DNA of 61,104 nucleotides from Serratia marcescens (GTDB lineage Bacteria; Pseudomonadota; Gammaproteobacteria; Enterobacterales; Enterobacteriaceae): NCBI GenBank assembly GCA_015548865.1, contig JADMXW010000028.1, positions 1 to 61,104 of the forward strand, read 5' to 3'. Shown piece by piece: positions 51,631 to 61,104 of this stretch (position 1 is its first letter; each line of letters starts with the position of its first letter). The notes under the pieces were generated by a model. It saw only the letters and a program-made list of their open reading frames with translations, ran no database searches and was not told where the DNA came from. The position numbers and the translations under genes were made by a program.

Positions 51631-51679
51631 TCTTTAACGTGGTGGCATCATTTTTAACGTAATGCCACAAGCAATGCGG

Positions 51680-53065
51680 TTATTTACGACGCCAAATAGT
51701 GCCCTGCGGGCCGTCTTCTAAAACGATTCCCATTTCCGTCAGTCGTGCGCGGGCAACATCGGCTTGCGCCCAGTCCTTTGCCTTACGCGCATCATTGCGC
51801 TGCTGAATCAAGGCTTCAATTTCTTGCACTTCATCGTTATCCGCCTGCGAACCACTTTGCAGGAAAGCTTCCGGATCTTGCTCCAACAGACCCAGGATAC
51901 CCGCCAGACGACGCAATTCGGCCGCCAGACCTTCTGCCGCAAGGCTGTCTTCCGCCTTCAGTCGGTTAACATCACGCGCCATGTCAAACAACACAGAGTA
52001 AGCTTCAGGCGTATTAAAATCATCATCCATGGCGGTACGAAAACGCGCTTCAAACGTCTCACCGCCTTTCGCAACTGCCGAAGGATCGGTACCACGTAGT
52101 GCGGTGTACAAACGCTCCAGAGAGGCACGTGCCTGTTTCAGATTCTCTTCACTGTAGTTCAGTTGGCTACGATAATGACCCGACATCAGGAAATAACGCA
52201 CAGTTTCGGCATCGTAATACTTCAGCACATCACGCACGGTAAAGAAGTTGTTCAGCGATTTGGACATCTTCTCACGATCGATCATCACCATACCGGAATG
52301 CATCCAGTAGTTAACGTAAGGGCCGTCATGGGCACAGGTCGATTGTGCAATTTCATTCTCATGATGCGGGAACATCAGATCGGAACCGCCACCGTGAATA
52401 TCGAAATGCTCACCAAGTTGTTTGCAGTTCATAGCGGAACACTCAATATGCCAACCGGGGCGCCCTTCACCCCACGGGGATGTCCAGTGAGGCTCACCGG
52501 GCTTGGACATTTTCCACAGCACAAAATCCATCGGATTGCGTTTCACTTCCGCAATTTCAATGCGTGCGCCCGCTTTTAACTGTTCAAGATCTTGTCGAGA
52601 AAGCACACCATACCCCGGCGCACTGTCTACGGAAAACATCACATCACCATTCTCAGCGACGTAGGCATGTTTGCGCGCGATAAGTTGCGCCACCAGTTCA
52701 ATAATTTCTGCGATATGGTGTGTTGCACGCGGCTCCAGGTCAGGACGCAAAATATTTAGCGCGTCGAAATCTGCGTGCATTTCAGCGATCATGCGCGAGG
52801 TTAGTTGCTCGCAGCTCTCACCATTCTCTGCTGCACGCTTGATGATTTTATCGTCAATATCCGTAACGTTGCGCACATATTTCAGCGAATATCCCAAATA
52901 GCGCAAATACCTGGCAACGACATCGAATGCGACAAAAGTACGCCCGTGACCGATATGACACAGGTCATATACGGTAATGCCACATACATACATGCCCACG
53001 TTTCCGGCATGAATAGGTTTAAATTCCTCTTTTTGGCGACTCAGCGTATTAAAAATCTTTAACAT
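51680..53065 (-). CDS. cysS: Cysteinyl-tRNA synthetase
   Basis: A 461-residue class I synthetase, the same length as in E. coli. HIGH is in [14 protein letters not shown] and KMSKS in [12 protein letters not shown]. Zinc ligands are Cys28 (YVCGITVYD), Cys in HIECSAMNC, and His/Glu in HHENEIAQS. The start at 53065 gives [15 protein letters not shown] as in E. coli; an extension to 53149 is not supported. Divergent from ppiB with the doxX-like gene inserted between them. Confidence 0.97.
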   Translation of the reverse strand: MLKIFNTLSRQKEEFKPIHAGNVGMYVCGITVYDLCHIGHGRTFVAFDVVARYLRYLGYSLKYVRNVTDIDDKIIKRAAENGESCEQLTSRMIAEMHADFDALNILRPDLEPRATHHIAEIIELVAQLIARKHAYVAENGDVMFSVDSAPGYGVLSRQDLEQLKAGARIEIAEVKRNPMDFVLWKMSKPGEPHWTSPWGEGRPGWHIECSAMNCKQLGEHFDIHGGGSDLMFPHHENEIAQSTCAHDGPYVNYWMHSGMVMIDREKMSKSLNNFFTVRDVLKYYDAETVRYFLMSGHYRSQLNYSEENLKQARASLERLYTALRGTDPSAVAKGGETFEARFRTAMDDDFNTPEAYSVLFDMARDVNRLKAEDSLAAEGLAAELRRLAGILGLLEQDPEAFLQSGSQADNDEVQEIEALIQQRNDARKAKDWAQADVARARLTEMGIVLEDGPQGTIWRRK

Positions 53066-53229
53066 CAAAGCATTCCATGGTGTTCGCAGGAGAAGTGAAT
53101 GAGTATGCATGGCGAACGGAACGCCCCTCGATAAAGGGAGGTTCTGCAAGCCTAGCAGCGTATTGAAACCTGAACCTCGGCCTATTGCAAGACTGAGACT
53201 GCGTAATAGAAAGATAATTGATAAGGATT

Positions 53230-53264
53230 AAAAAAACAGAAACCCGACAACAGAGTGCCGGGCT
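53230..53264 (-). terminator. Terminator of the doxX-like gene
   Basis: On the minus strand GCCCGGCA pairs with TGTCGGGT (one mismatch), followed by TTTCTGTTTTTTT. It lies 30 bases beyond the stop at 53295. Confidence 0.75.
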
Positions 53265-53294
53265 TCATGTTACAACGTAAAAACCGAATACGCG

Positions 53295-53717
53295 TTAACG
53301 CAAATTCGGGTTACTCATTACGGAGTATTTCCCACTGCCTAACAGGGCAATAGCCAGTGCAGCAAAGAAGAACACGGCGGTGGGTTCAGCACCCCAGGCG
53401 CCGGTTTTCGCCAGCGAAACAAATCCCGCAGGTGCAGCCAGAAATTGAGCGACCACCATGGTGCCTGCGACCACTAGCGCTGAAGGACGTGTCAGAATGC
53501 CGAGAATCAACAAGATTGGGGCAACCACTTCACCCGCAAAAACCCCATACGCAATAAACGTTGGTAATCCCGCGTTCGTTAGCATACCCGCAATGGCACC
53601 AACACCATCGACAACTTTATGCCAACCATGAAAAATCAACAAAATGCCAAAAGCGAGACGCAGCAGCAGTTTGCCTGCATCGGGTTTATCCAGAACACGA
53701 TTGATTAAGCCCAGCAT
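53295..53717 (-). CDS. DoxX-family membrane protein
   Basis: A 140-residue integral membrane protein with four hydrophobic segments. DoxX marks are LLLRLAFGILLIFHGWHKV, VFAGEVVAPILLILGILTRPSAL and MVVAQFLAAP. Related enterobacterial proteins (YphA/YqjF type) have no settled role; links to redox and disulfide stress have been suggested for the family. AGGTG lies just before the ATG at 53717. It stands alone between cysS and ppiB with its own terminator. Confidence 0.88.
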   Translation of the reverse strand: MLGLINRVLDKPDAGKLLLRLAFGILLIFHGWHKVVDGVGAIAGMLTNAGLPTFIAYGVFAGEVVAPILLILGILTRPSALVVAGTMVVAQFLAAPAGFVSLAKTGAWGAEPTAVFFFAALAIALLGSGKYSVMSNPNLR

Positions 53718-54056
53718 GATTCACCTGTTAGTATTGTTAATAAAGTCAGTAATACGAATCATTTAAGACTAATCTGAGCCGATTGCAAATCCCACACCCA
53801 AATCAGTAATGTTTGATCTACAACAAGAAAAATTTTATTCAAAAAAATAACTCAAATTCATGACATATAGTCAATTTCATTGACATTGAGTTATTTTTAA
53901 CCAAATAGTCCACATTTGCCGGGGAATAGTTCCCGCACTTTACTGACTCACGCTACCAGTTATGCTATAAGAGCGCCTTAGTTATTCAGCCTTTGTGCAG
54001 GCAGAGCTGTCTGGCAGTTCTTGTCTCATCCTTCTGGTTATCAGGGTTTACTCATT
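53718..54056. other. doxX-like / ppiB divergent promoter region
   Basis: A 339-base AT-rich stretch. A plausible ppiB promoter has TTACTG near 53940 and TATGCTATAAG near 53960-53972. GGGAATAGTTCCC at 53923-53935 is a short palindrome. No gene is seen. Confidence 0.45.
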
Positions 54057-54551
54057 ATGATTACATTACATACAAACTTCGGTGACATCGTCATTAACAC
54101 GTTTGCAGACAAAGCGCCTGCCACCGTAGAAAATTTCGAAAACTACTGCCGCAACGGTTTCTATGACAACACCATTTTTCACCGTGTGATCAATGGGTTT
54201 ATGATTCAGGGTGGCGGTTTCGCTCCAGGCATGCAGCAAAAAGCGACCCAGGCACCTATCGCTAACGAAGCCAACAACGGCCTGAAAAATACGCGTGGCA
54301 CGCTGGCAATGGCGCGTACCAACGATCCGCATTCAGCTACTGCACAGTTCTTTATTAACCTGGTTGATAACGATTTCCTCAATTTCCGTTCTGAACGTGC
54401 AGACGGTTGGGGCTACTGTGTATTTGCCGAAGTGACCGAAGGTATGGATGTGGTTGATAAGATCAAAGGTGTAGCAACAGGCCGCAGCGGTATGCACCAA
54501 GACGTTCCAAAAGAAGATGTGGTTATAACCAGCGTTACCATCAGCGAATAA
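54057..54551 (+). CDS. ppiB: Peptidyl-prolyl cis-trans isomerase B (cyclophilin)
   Basis: A 164-residue cytoplasmic cyclophilin identical in length to E. coli PpiB. Active-site motifs are [16 protein letters not shown] with catalytic Arg, [34 protein letters not shown] (in parts) and [19 protein letters not shown]. The start at 54057 ([11 protein letters not shown]) matches the family; AGGG precedes it. lpxH follows after 11 bp, as in E. coli. Confidence 0.96.
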   Translation: MITLHTNFGDIVINTFADKAPATVENFENYCRNGFYDNTIFHRVINGFMIQGGGFAPGMQQKATQAPIANEANNGLKNTRGTLAMARTNDPHSATAQFFINLVDNDFLNFRSERADGWGYCVFAEVTEGMDVVDKIKGVATGRSGMHQDVPKEDVVITSVTISE

Positions 54552-54562
54552 TCGCGGGCAGC

Positions 54563-55285
54563 ATGGCGACACTGTTTATTGCCGACCTGCATCTGAACGT
54601 ACACGAACCGGCGATTACCGCCGGTTTTCTGCGTTTTCTTGAGCGTGATGCAAAACAGGCTGATGCGCTCTACATATTGGGCGATCTGTTCGATGCCTGG
54701 ATTGGCGATGACGATCCACAATCATTGCATGCGACCGTCGCAAAAGCGCTGCATCAGTTGCAACAGTCGGGTGTTCCCTGCTACTTCATTCACGGAAACC
54801 GTGACTTTCTGTTGGGTAAGCATTTTGCCCAACGGGCGGGCATGACATTGCTGCCCACAGAGCAGGTAGTGGAACTTTATGGTCGCCGGATACTGATCAT
54901 GCACGGCGATACCCTGTGCATTGATGACGAGGCCTATCAGAAATATCGCCGCCGTGTACACAACCCGGTTATCCAATGGTTGTTCCTGCATTTACCGCTG
55001 AGTCTGCGTCTTAAGATTGCGGCCAGAATGCGCGCCGCGAGCCAGCAGGCAAACCGGCAAAAATCCCAGCAGATCATGGATGTCAATCCTCAGGCAGTGC
55101 AGGTATGTTTTCAGACACATGCCGTCAACACGTTGATTCACGGTCATACCCATCGCCCAGCGATCCATACAGTCGTTACCGAAAGCGGCGAAGTACAACG
55201 TGCCGTACTTGGCGCCTGGCATGAACAAGGGTGGATGATAAAAGTCACGGCTGACGATACCGCATTGATTTCATTTCCCTTCTAA
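54563..55285 (+). CDS. lpxH: UDP-2,3-diacylglucosamine hydrolase
   Basis: A 240-residue metallophosphoesterase making lipid X for lipid A synthesis at the inner membrane. Metal motifs are FIADLHL (Asp8, His10), [27 protein letters not shown] and HGHTHRP. Length and all ligands agree with E. coli LpxH. It is probably co-transcribed with ppiB. Confidence 0.96.
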   Translation: MATLFIADLHLNVHEPAITAGFLRFLERDAKQADALYILGDLFDAWIGDDDPQSLHATVAKALHQLQQSGVPCYFIHGNRDFLLGKHFAQRAGMTLLPTEQVVELYGRRILIMHGDTLCIDDEAYQKYRRRVHNPVIQWLFLHLPLSLRLKIAARMRAASQQANRQKSQQIMDVNPQAVQVCFQTHAVNTLIHGHTHRPAIHTVVTESGEVQRAVLGAWHEQGWMIKVTADDTALISFPF

Positions 55286-55360
55286 TCTCTTCTGCCTTTT
55301 CGCATTCGTTCTTGTAAACAAATGACGTATTAAACGGCTCGACCACCGCCATTTACCTCT

Positions 55361-55376
55361 ACGCAACCGTTTTCCT
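55361..55376 (+). promoter_or_regulatory. PurR operator of purEK
   Basis: ACGCAACCGTTTTCCT agrees closely with the PurR box ACGCAAACGTTTTCNT. It is about 110 bp before the purE ATG, as in E. coli. Confidence 0.85.
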
Positions 55377-55483
55377 TCCTGCAAGCTCATGATATGATCT
55401 GCGCCCTCCAGCCAGGGCGTCATTGCTTTCTGGCCGACGCAGACATGCGTCTCAATACGTAATATCACAGGAGCACTACAGGC

Positions 55484-55993
55484 ATGTCATCCAACGCTGC
55501 CCCGGCAAAAATTGCTATCGTCATGGGTTCAAAGAGTGACTGGGCTACGATGCAGTTTGCTGCGGAAATTCTCACTACACTTGCTATTCCCTTTCACACC
55601 GAAGTTGTTTCAGCGCACCGCACGCCGGACAAGCTGTTTAGCTTTGCTGAGCAAGCCGCTCAAAACGGTTTTGACGTGATCATCGCGGGCGCTGGGGGAG
55701 CAGCGCACTTACCCGGCATGCTGGCAGCGAAAACGCTGGTACCCGTGCTGGGCGTGCCGGTACAGAGTGCAGCATTAAGCGGCGTTGACAGCCTGTATTC
55801 TATTGTACAGATGCCGCGTGGCATTCCGGTGGGCACGCTGGCTATCGGCAAAGCGGGGGCCGCCAATGCTGCCCTGCTCGCCGCACAGATTCTGGCGTTG
55901 CATGATGGCGAGTTGGCCGTTCGTCTCTCCGACTGGCGTCAACAGCAAACCGATGAGGTACTGGCTCATCCCGATCCGCGGGAGGACGCATGA
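55484..55993 (+). CDS. purE: 5-(carboxyamino)imidazole ribonucleotide mutase
   Basis: A 169-residue class I PurE converting N5-CAIR to CAIR in purine synthesis. Marks are [26 protein letters not shown] with the catalytic His and [12 protein letters not shown]. It overlaps purK as ATGA and has a PurR box upstream. AGGAG precedes the ATG by about 12 bases. Confidence 0.97.
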   Translation: MSSNAAPAKIAIVMGSKSDWATMQFAAEILTTLAIPFHTEVVSAHRTPDKLFSFAEQAAQNGFDVIIAGAGGAAHLPGMLAAKTLVPVLGVPVQSAALSGVDSLYSIVQMPRGIPVGTLAIGKAGAANAALLAAQILALHDGELAVRLSDWRQQQTDEVLAHPDPREDA

Positions 55994-57054
55994 AACCCGT
56001 TTGCGTTTTAGGAAATGGCCAACTGGGTCGAATGTTACGTCAAGCCGGTGAACCCTTGGGCATTGCAGTTTACCCTGTGGGACTGGATGCCGAGCCCGAA
56101 TCCGTGCCGTTTCATCATGCTGTTATCACTGCCGAGATCGAACGCTGGCCAGAAACCGCATTGACGCGTGAGCTGGCGGAGCACGCGGCCTTCGTTAACC
56201 GTGACATTTTTCCGCGTCTGGCCGATCGCCTGACGCAAAAACAGCTGTTGGATTCGTTGCAATTACCCACGGCCCCTTGGCAGTTACTGACCGCAGAGCA
56301 AGAGTGGCCCGCAATCTTTACCCGTCTGGGTGAACTGGCAATCGTCAAGCGTCGCGTGGGTGGCTATGATGGCCGTGGACAGTGGCGCTTACGTCATGAT
56401 ACTGCTCACACGCTGCCGCAAGAATGCTATGGCGAATGTATTGTAGAACAGGGTATTGCTTTTTCCGGTGAAGTGTCGATGGTGGGTGCACGCAGTGCGG
56501 ATGGACACTGTGTCTTCTATCCGCTGACACACAATCTGCATGAGGATGGCATTCTGCGCGCCAGCGTTGCACTGCCAGAACCGGACTCACACATGCAACA
56601 ACAGGCAGAAGCCATGCTTGCCGCCATAATGAATGCTCTCGGGTATGTCGGCGTGATGGCAATGGAGTGCTTTATTGTGGGCGATCGTTTGCTGATTAAC
56701 GAATTAGCCCCCCGCGTGCACAACAGCGGCCATTGGACACAAAATGGCGCCTCCATCAGCCAGTTTGAGTTGCACCTCCGCGCCATTCTGGAACTGCCAT
56801 TACCAAAACCCGTGATTGATGCACCTGCCGTTATGATCAATCTGATCGGCACAGAGGTTAATCAAGATTGGCTGTCACTACCGCTGGTTCATCTTCACTG
56901 GTATGACAAAGAAGTGCGTCCAGGACGTAAAGTCGGTCACCTAAACCTGACGCACAGCGATCGCAGGCAATTGCAGGATACGTTGCAGTCACTGATGCCA
57001 TTGTTGCCTGAAGCCTATCGCTCTGGGTTACAGTGGGCGCAAGCAACGCTTTAA
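55990..57054 (+). CDS. purK: N5-carboxyaminoimidazole ribonucleotide synthase
   Basis: A 354-residue ATP-grasp enzyme carboxylating AIR with bicarbonate. Marks are [48 protein letters not shown] and [18 protein letters not shown]. It overlaps the purE stop by four bases. Intact and of normal length. Confidence 0.97.
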   Translation: MKPVCVLGNGQLGRMLRQAGEPLGIAVYPVGLDAEPESVPFHHAVITAEIERWPETALTRELAEHAAFVNRDIFPRLADRLTQKQLLDSLQLPTAPWQLLTAEQEWPAIFTRLGELAIVKRRVGGYDGRGQWRLRHDTAHTLPQECYGECIVEQGIAFSGEVSMVGARSADGHCVFYPLTHNLHEDGILRASVALPEPDSHMQQQAEAMLAAIMNALGYVGVMAMECFIVGDRLLINELAPRVHNSGHWTQNGASISQFELHLRAILELPLPKPVIDAPAVMINLIGTEVNQDWLSLPLVHLHWYDKEVRPGRKVGHLNLTHSDRRQLQDTLQSLMPLLPEAYRSGLQWAQATL

Positions 57055-57152
57055 AACCGTTCTCTTCCCGTCTCACAGCTTGGTGTGTTGGCGGGAAATA
57101 CCCTCACTTATCACTCCTGCTTTTTATGCAAACAAAAATAAAAACATACCGT

Positions 57153-57330
57153 GAGGTTGCTGACAAACTCTTTTGGGTATGTCCGTGTTTCCCGGTGAAT
57201 CACGACGAGAGGCCATTATGGGCCAGCGCACACGTTGTTCAAATTTACTCCAGACAAATTTGTCGGCGGCTTACGCCGCTACGACCCCATCGCCGCACTT
57301 CACCTAATAACGGGCTTTGTCATCAGACTG
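57153..57330 (+). repeat. MITE-like repeat, copy 2
   Basis: The ends are GAGGTTGCTGACAAAC and CTTTGTCATCAGACTG, inverted to each other. The block ACGCCGCTACGACC and ATCGCCGCACTTCACCT is shared with copy 1 at 16065-16170. This copy is longer by about 70 bases of extra centre. Confidence 0.6.
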
Positions 57331-57408
57331 ACATACTGTTTTCATCGTGTTATTTTGACGTGACATCTAGATTATTAGGTCTATTATTAATCGCTCTTAA
57401 TTCAGCTC

Positions 57409-57575
57409 TATATCCTAAATAATTTGAGTTGCAGGACAAAACGTTTACGTTTGAACAGCGCTTGCGCTTGCCCTTTAGGGCGAGGCTCATTTATGAGTCT
57501 CGTAATGCGGCAAGCGAGTAATTCGGATGAATGAGTACCGCCAAGACATATGCAACGTCAAGGATGACGGGTATA
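57409..57575 (+). repeat. ERIC element, extended 167-bp form
   Basis: The boundaries are TATATCCTAAATAATTTGAG and GGATGACGGGTATA. Between GTTGCAGG and GGCAAGCGAGT it carries an extra block with ACGTTTGAACAGCGCTTGCG and a CCCTTTAGGG/CTCATTTATGAG pair of hairpins. The ERIC core itself is decayed. Confidence 0.85.
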
Positions 57576-57910
57576 TTTATTAGTAACCGCATTATTGGCT
57601 ATTATTTATCAGAAATAACGACTTAAAGTATCAAATAAGAGACCTTAAAAATAAATAACATAAAGTATCAACATTGATATTTTATTTATGGTCGAATTTT
57701 GATAAAATTGAAACACGTCAATTCATTTATGTGATCATCTCAATATTATTCGCTGACCGCCTCAATATAGAATGCCGCCACAATCAACATTGACTCTCTA
57801 ACATGCGCTCGCGTTATAAAAACGCCTCGATGTTTATTATTTACACAATATCGGTATCGCAGCCGATATTGACATGATTTGCAAACTGTGTTCACCAAGG
57901 AGAACCTATT

Positions 57911-59191
57911 ATGAGCACAATCCAAGAAAGCAGTGCGATCGTCGCACCCGCTTCTGGTTGGCGTAAAAGCGATACGGTCTGGATGCTTGGCCTGTATGGC
58001 ACGGCCATTGGTGCGGGCGTACTGTTTCTGCCAATTAATGCCGGTATCGGTGGATTAGTTCCATTGATTATTATGGCAATTATTGCTTTTCCTATGACGT
58101 ATTTCTCTCACCGCGCATTGTGTCGATTTGTTTTATCCGGTAAGAAAGGCGGTGAAGATATTACTGAAGTCGTCGAAGAACATTTCGGTGTTGGTGCGGG
58201 AAAATTAATCACCTTGCTGTATTTCTTTGCAATTTACCCTATTCTTCTGGTTTATAGCGTTGCTATTACCAATACGGTAGACAGTTTTATCACTCACCAA
58301 CTTCATTTACCCTCTCCACCGCGTGCCGTACTGTCACTGGTATTAATTCTGAGCTTGATGTTTATCGTCCGTTTTGGCGAAGCCATGATTGTAAAAGCCA
58401 TGAGTATTCTGGTTTATCCTTTTGTCATGGTATTGATGTTACTAGCACTTTATTTAGTTCCTCATTGGAATTTAGCGATTTTTGATAATATTTCCTTTAC
58501 CAACAGCGCAACCGGAAATGGATTATTGTCGACTTTGTGGCTGGCGATCCCGGTAATGGTCTTCTCCTTTAACCATTCACCTATCATCTCCTCTTTTGCT
58601 GTTGCCAAGCGCAAAGAATACGGCGACGACGCGGAGCCCAAATGCTCCCGCATTCTGTCCTACAGCCATATCATGATGGTACTGACCGTGATGTTCTTTG
58701 TGTTCAGTTGCGTACTGAGCCTGTCCCCCACAGAGCTGATGGAAGCCAAAACACAAAACATCTCTATTTTGTCTTATCTGGCGAACCATTTTAATAACCC
58801 AGTCATGGCCTATCTGGCCCCGGTTATCGCGACCATTGCCATCTCCAAATCATTCCTCGGACACTATCTGGGGGCGGGTGAAGGCTTTAACGGCATGGTG
58901 ATCAAATCGCTGCGCAGCCGTGGCAAAACCATTGAGCATACAAAACTGAACCGCATCACAGCACTGTTTATGCTGGTGACCACCTGGATTGTCGCAACGC
59001 TCAACCCCAGTATTCTGGGCATGATCGAAACGCTGGGTGGGCCGGTTATCGCTTGCCTGCTGTTCCTGATGCCTATGTACGCCATTCAGAAAGTCCCGGC
59101 GATGAAACAATACAGCGGGCAAGTAAGCAACGTGTTCGTTACCGTGATGGGTCTGATCGCTATCACCGCCATCGTCTATAGCCTGCATTAA
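57911..59191 (+). CDS. sdaC: Serine:H+ symporter
   Basis: A 426-residue inner-membrane transporter of the hydroxy/aromatic amino acid permease family, with 11 predicted helices. Marks are [22 protein letters not shown] in helix 1, [14 protein letters not shown] in helix 6 and [20 protein letters not shown] lies before the ATG. It is followed after 155 bp by the L-serine deaminase gene, the sdaC-sdaB arrangement of E. coli, for uptake and breakdown of serine. Confidence 0.94.
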   Translation: MSTIQESSAIVAPASGWRKSDTVWMLGLYGTAIGAGVLFLPINAGIGGLVPLIIMAIIAFPMTYFSHRALCRFVLSGKKGGEDITEVVEEHFGVGAGKLITLLYFFAIYPILLVYSVAITNTVDSFITHQLHLPSPPRAVLSLVLILSLMFIVRFGEAMIVKAMSILVYPFVMVLMLLALYLVPHWNLAIFDNISFTNSATGNGLLSTLWLAIPVMVFSFNHSPIISSFAVAKRKEYGDDAEPKCSRILSYSHIMMVLTVMFFVFSCVLSLSPTELMEAKTQNISILSYLANHFNNPVMAYLAPVIATIAISKSFLGHYLGAGEGFNGMVIKSLRSRGKTIEHTKLNRITALFMLVTTWIVATLNPSILGMIETLGGPVIACLLFLMPMYAIQKVPAMKQYSGQVSNVFVTVMGLIAITAIVYSLH

Positions 59192-59346
59192 TCCACTCAG
59201 AAGCGGCATTAGGTCGCTTCCCCGTTCTCCCTCACTGATGTCTGGATACGGTTGGCACATATTGCCAGCCGCCTCTCGGCACACCTGATGACGGAATCTG
59301 TTGGCAGTGCGTCCGTATTGCCAACATCTTGTTAGAGGAAATCGCC

Positions 59347-60714
59347 ATGGTCAGCGTATTCGAAATTTTTAAAATTGGTATTGGACCGTCGAGTTCGCAT
59401 ACCGTCGGGCCGATGAAAGCGGGCAAAATGTTTACCGATGAGTTGGTCAGCCAGTCACTTATCGCCTCCGTTACCCATATTGTCGTGGACGTTTACGGTT
59501 CGCTTTCCCTGACCGGTAAAGGACACCATACAGATATCGCCATTATTATGGGTCTTGCCGGAAACCTGCCCGATAGCGTGGATATCGACACTATTCCGGC
59601 TTTTATTCAACAGGTGAAAGAGACACAACGCCTGCCTTTGCTGGGTGGTGACTACGAGGTGAACTTCCCTCTGGAAACAGCGCTGCGTTTTCAGGCTGAA
59701 AACCTGCCGCTGCACGAAAACGGCATGACTGTCCGTGCTTACCAGCAGCAAACCTTACTGCATAGCAAAACCTATTATTCCATCGGCGGTGGCTTTGTTG
59801 TCGATCAAGAACATTTCGGCAAGACGCTAACAACCGAAGAGACTGCACCCTACCCGTTCTATTCCGCGCAAAAATTGCTGCAACACTGCCACGATCACTG
59901 CCTGTCACTTTCCGCCATCGTGATGAAGAATGAGATTGCCATGCATGGGCGTGAAGCCATTGAGCACTATTTTGCCGACGTGTGGCAAACCATGCAAAAT
60001 GCCATTCACCGCGGCATGAACACAGAAGGTATTCTTCCCGGTCCACTGCGCGTTCCGCGCCGCGCCTCGGCGTTGCACCGTTTGCTGTTTATCAACGATC
60101 GTTTTTCTAAAGACCCAATGGATGCCATGGACTGGGTAAACATGTTCGCTATGGCGGTATCCGAAGAAAATGCGGCAGGTGGACGCGTTGTGACAGCCCC
60201 CACCAATGGGGCATGCGGCATTATTCCCGCCGTGCTGGCTTACTACAATCAGTTTGTACAACCGGTCACGCAGGAATCCTATCTGCGCTATTTTCTGGCC
60301 GCAGGTGCCATCGGTATGCTGTATAAAATGAACGCCTCTATCTCTGGGGCTGAAGTCGGCTGTCAGGGTGAAGTCGGTGTTGCCTGTTCCATGGCAGCAG
60401 CCGGGCTGGCGGAACTGCTGGGCGCAAACCCGGAACAGGTCTGCATCGCGGCAGAAATTGGCATGGAGCATAATCTGGGGTTAACCTGCGATCCCGTGGC
60501 AGGTCAGGTACAGGTGCCCTGCATCGAGCGCAACGCTATTGCTTCCGTTAAGGCAATTAACGCAGCACGCATGGCAATGCGTCGCACCAGTGAGCCCCGC
60601 GTGTCACTGGATAAGGTGATTGAGACCATGTACGAAACCGGCAAAGATATGAATGCCAAATACCGAGAAACCTCGCGCGGTGGATTGGCGATTAAAGTCG
60701 TATTGTGCGAATAA
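59347..60714 (+). CDS. sdaB: L-serine ammonia-lyase (4Fe-4S)
   Basis: A 455-residue single-chain L-serine deaminase forming pyruvate and ammonia. The N-terminal domain starts [20 protein letters not shown]. Cysteines for the oxygen-sensitive 4Fe-4S cluster are in [31 protein letters not shown] and [17 protein letters not shown]. The start at 59347 has AGAGGA seven bases upstream; the TTG reading from 59329 is unlikely. Pairing with sdaC points to SdaB rather than SdaA, though the two are hard to tell apart. Confidence 0.93.
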   Translation: MVSVFEIFKIGIGPSSSHTVGPMKAGKMFTDELVSQSLIASVTHIVVDVYGSLSLTGKGHHTDIAIIMGLAGNLPDSVDIDTIPAFIQQVKETQRLPLLGGDYEVNFPLETALRFQAENLPLHENGMTVRAYQQQTLLHSKTYYSIGGGFVVDQEHFGKTLTTEETAPYPFYSAQKLLQHCHDHCLSLSAIVMKNEIAMHGREAIEHYFADVWQTMQNAIHRGMNTEGILPGPLRVPRRASALHRLLFINDRFSKDPMDAMDWVNMFAMAVSEENAAGGRVVTAPTNGACGIIPAVLAYYNQFVQPVTQESYLRYFLAAGAIGMLYKMNASISGAEVGCQGEVGVACSMAAAGLAELLGANPEQVCIAAEIGMEHNLGLTCDPVAGQVQVPCIERNAIASVKAINAARMAMRRTSEPRVSLDKVIETMYETGKDMNAKYRETSRGGLAIKVVLCE

Positions 60715-61104
60715 CGCGGTATCTTCTCATCATCCTCGGCTCACATACTCACGTCCCCCCTCGGCGAAAGCCGGGGGTCTCTGTAAGACAAAACGCTTTT
60801 CACCTGCAAGAGATTCCTGCTTTCGCGCTGAGGAATCCCCACAAATTTAGGTCAAATCTTTTTGTTGGTGCAGTGAACGTTTCGTGCGCGTTAACCCGCG
60901 CGGTTATTTGCACTGTACATCGCACGCGCCCGATTCGGGGCGTTCAATCGCCTTCGCCCCGAGCCCCCTGGCCTTGCGCGGGAAATAACACCGCTACGCG
61001 GTGCCTTCGGAGCCCAAGCCCACTGACGGGCCGCCAGCGACGCGGAAAACTCATCTCATCCATGAGACTCGCCCCTACGGGGCCGCTGTTAACAGCGTTC
61101 AAAA
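60715..61104. other. Right edge: hairpins and repeat element
   Basis: A hairpin CCCTCGGC-GAAA-GCCGGGGG at 60758-60777 may end sdaB, though only TCTCTGT follows. From about 60890 the DNA is GC-rich with many small palindromes (CACCGC-TAC-GCGGTG, GCCCC-TAC-GGGGC, GCTGTTAACAGC). No gene or RNA is recognised. Confidence 0.55.
60890..61104 (-). repeat. Palindrome-rich repeat, cut by window end
   Basis: Read on the minus strand it opens TTTTGAACGCTG and continues with GGCGAGTCTCATGGATGAG, matching the extra block found inside the extended ERIC copies at 15783 and 57409. Its full extent lies outside the window. Confidence 0.5.

Larger units (their letters stand above)
57055..57910. other. Repeat-bearing gap between purK and sdaC
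   Basis: A gene-free 856 bases. It contains MITE-like copy 2 (57153-57330), an extended ERIC (57409-57575) and about 330 bases of AT-rich sdaC leader. No gene is supported. Confidence 0.7.

Noticed and set aside
60890-61104. Start of an rRNA or tRNA gene at the right edge
   Set aside because: The GC-rich hairpins match the extra block of the ERIC copies, and no conserved rRNA or tRNA sequence is seen.

Overview
The window reads as a chromosomal segment of an enterobacterium, most likely a soft-rot or plant-associated Pectobacteriaceae (Pectobacterium, Dickeya or Brenneria type). The evidence is the close likeness of cysS, ppiB, lpxH, purE, purK, folD, ybcJ, sdaC and sdaB to their E. coli counterparts, together with four ERIC elements and a window-wide GC content that appears to be near 50 to 55 percent. 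The genus is inferred, not proven. No tRNA, rRNA or CRISPR array was seen.

Layout. 1-3.9 kb: a long (EpsC-type) serine acetyltransferase, a small DUF6506-like protein, an AraC-type regulator and a secreted alginate-lyase-like enzyme. 3.9-10.7 kb: a guaD-xdhA-xdhB operon (guanine to xanthine to urate) followed upstream by an OprD-type porin. 11-22 kb: ygfK-ssnA, xdhC, hyuA, dpaL (ygeX) and a YgeV-like sigma-54 activator. 21.7-31.9 kb: a long minus-strand run of rpiR-type regulator, ABC transporter (binding protein, ATPase, permease), Zn-dependent L-carbamoylase/allantoate hydrolase, nitrilase-type D-carbamoylase, a molybdenum-FAD fusion hydroxylase, its 2Fe-2S partner and mocA. Together 4-32 kb form a purine/hydantoin/ureide breakdown island. 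Four candidate sigma-54 (-24/-12) promoters and two copies of one 15-bp palindrome suggest that the YgeV-like activator ties much of it together.

32.2-37.1 kb is a very AT-rich, apparently foreign insert. It holds one huge gene of unknown function whose last 400 residues carry an HExxH zinc-protease motif. The gene is split into two reading frames at a run of nine T. It is flanked by gene remnants (a 44-codon fragment and a broken ybiI/traR-type zinc-finger gene), and a LexA-controlled dinI-like gene lies beside it. This is the best candidate for something undescribed.

37.8-51 kb: a DgcZ-like diguanylate cyclase, cytochrome b561, an AAHS-type MFS carrier, a small unknown protein, an N-carbamoyl amino acid hydrolase, an XRE regulator and a pyrK-pyrD (class 1B) pair. 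The last five together look like an orotate/dihydroorotate breakdown locus. Then come a LysR/MFS divergent pair and a second, membrane-bound diguanylate cyclase. 50.4-57.1 kb: core housekeeping genes folD, ybcJ, cysS, doxX-like, ppiB, lpxH and purEK with a PurR operator. 57.1-61.1 kb: repeats, then the serine transporter/deaminase pair sdaC-sdaB, and a palindrome-rich repeat cut by the window end.
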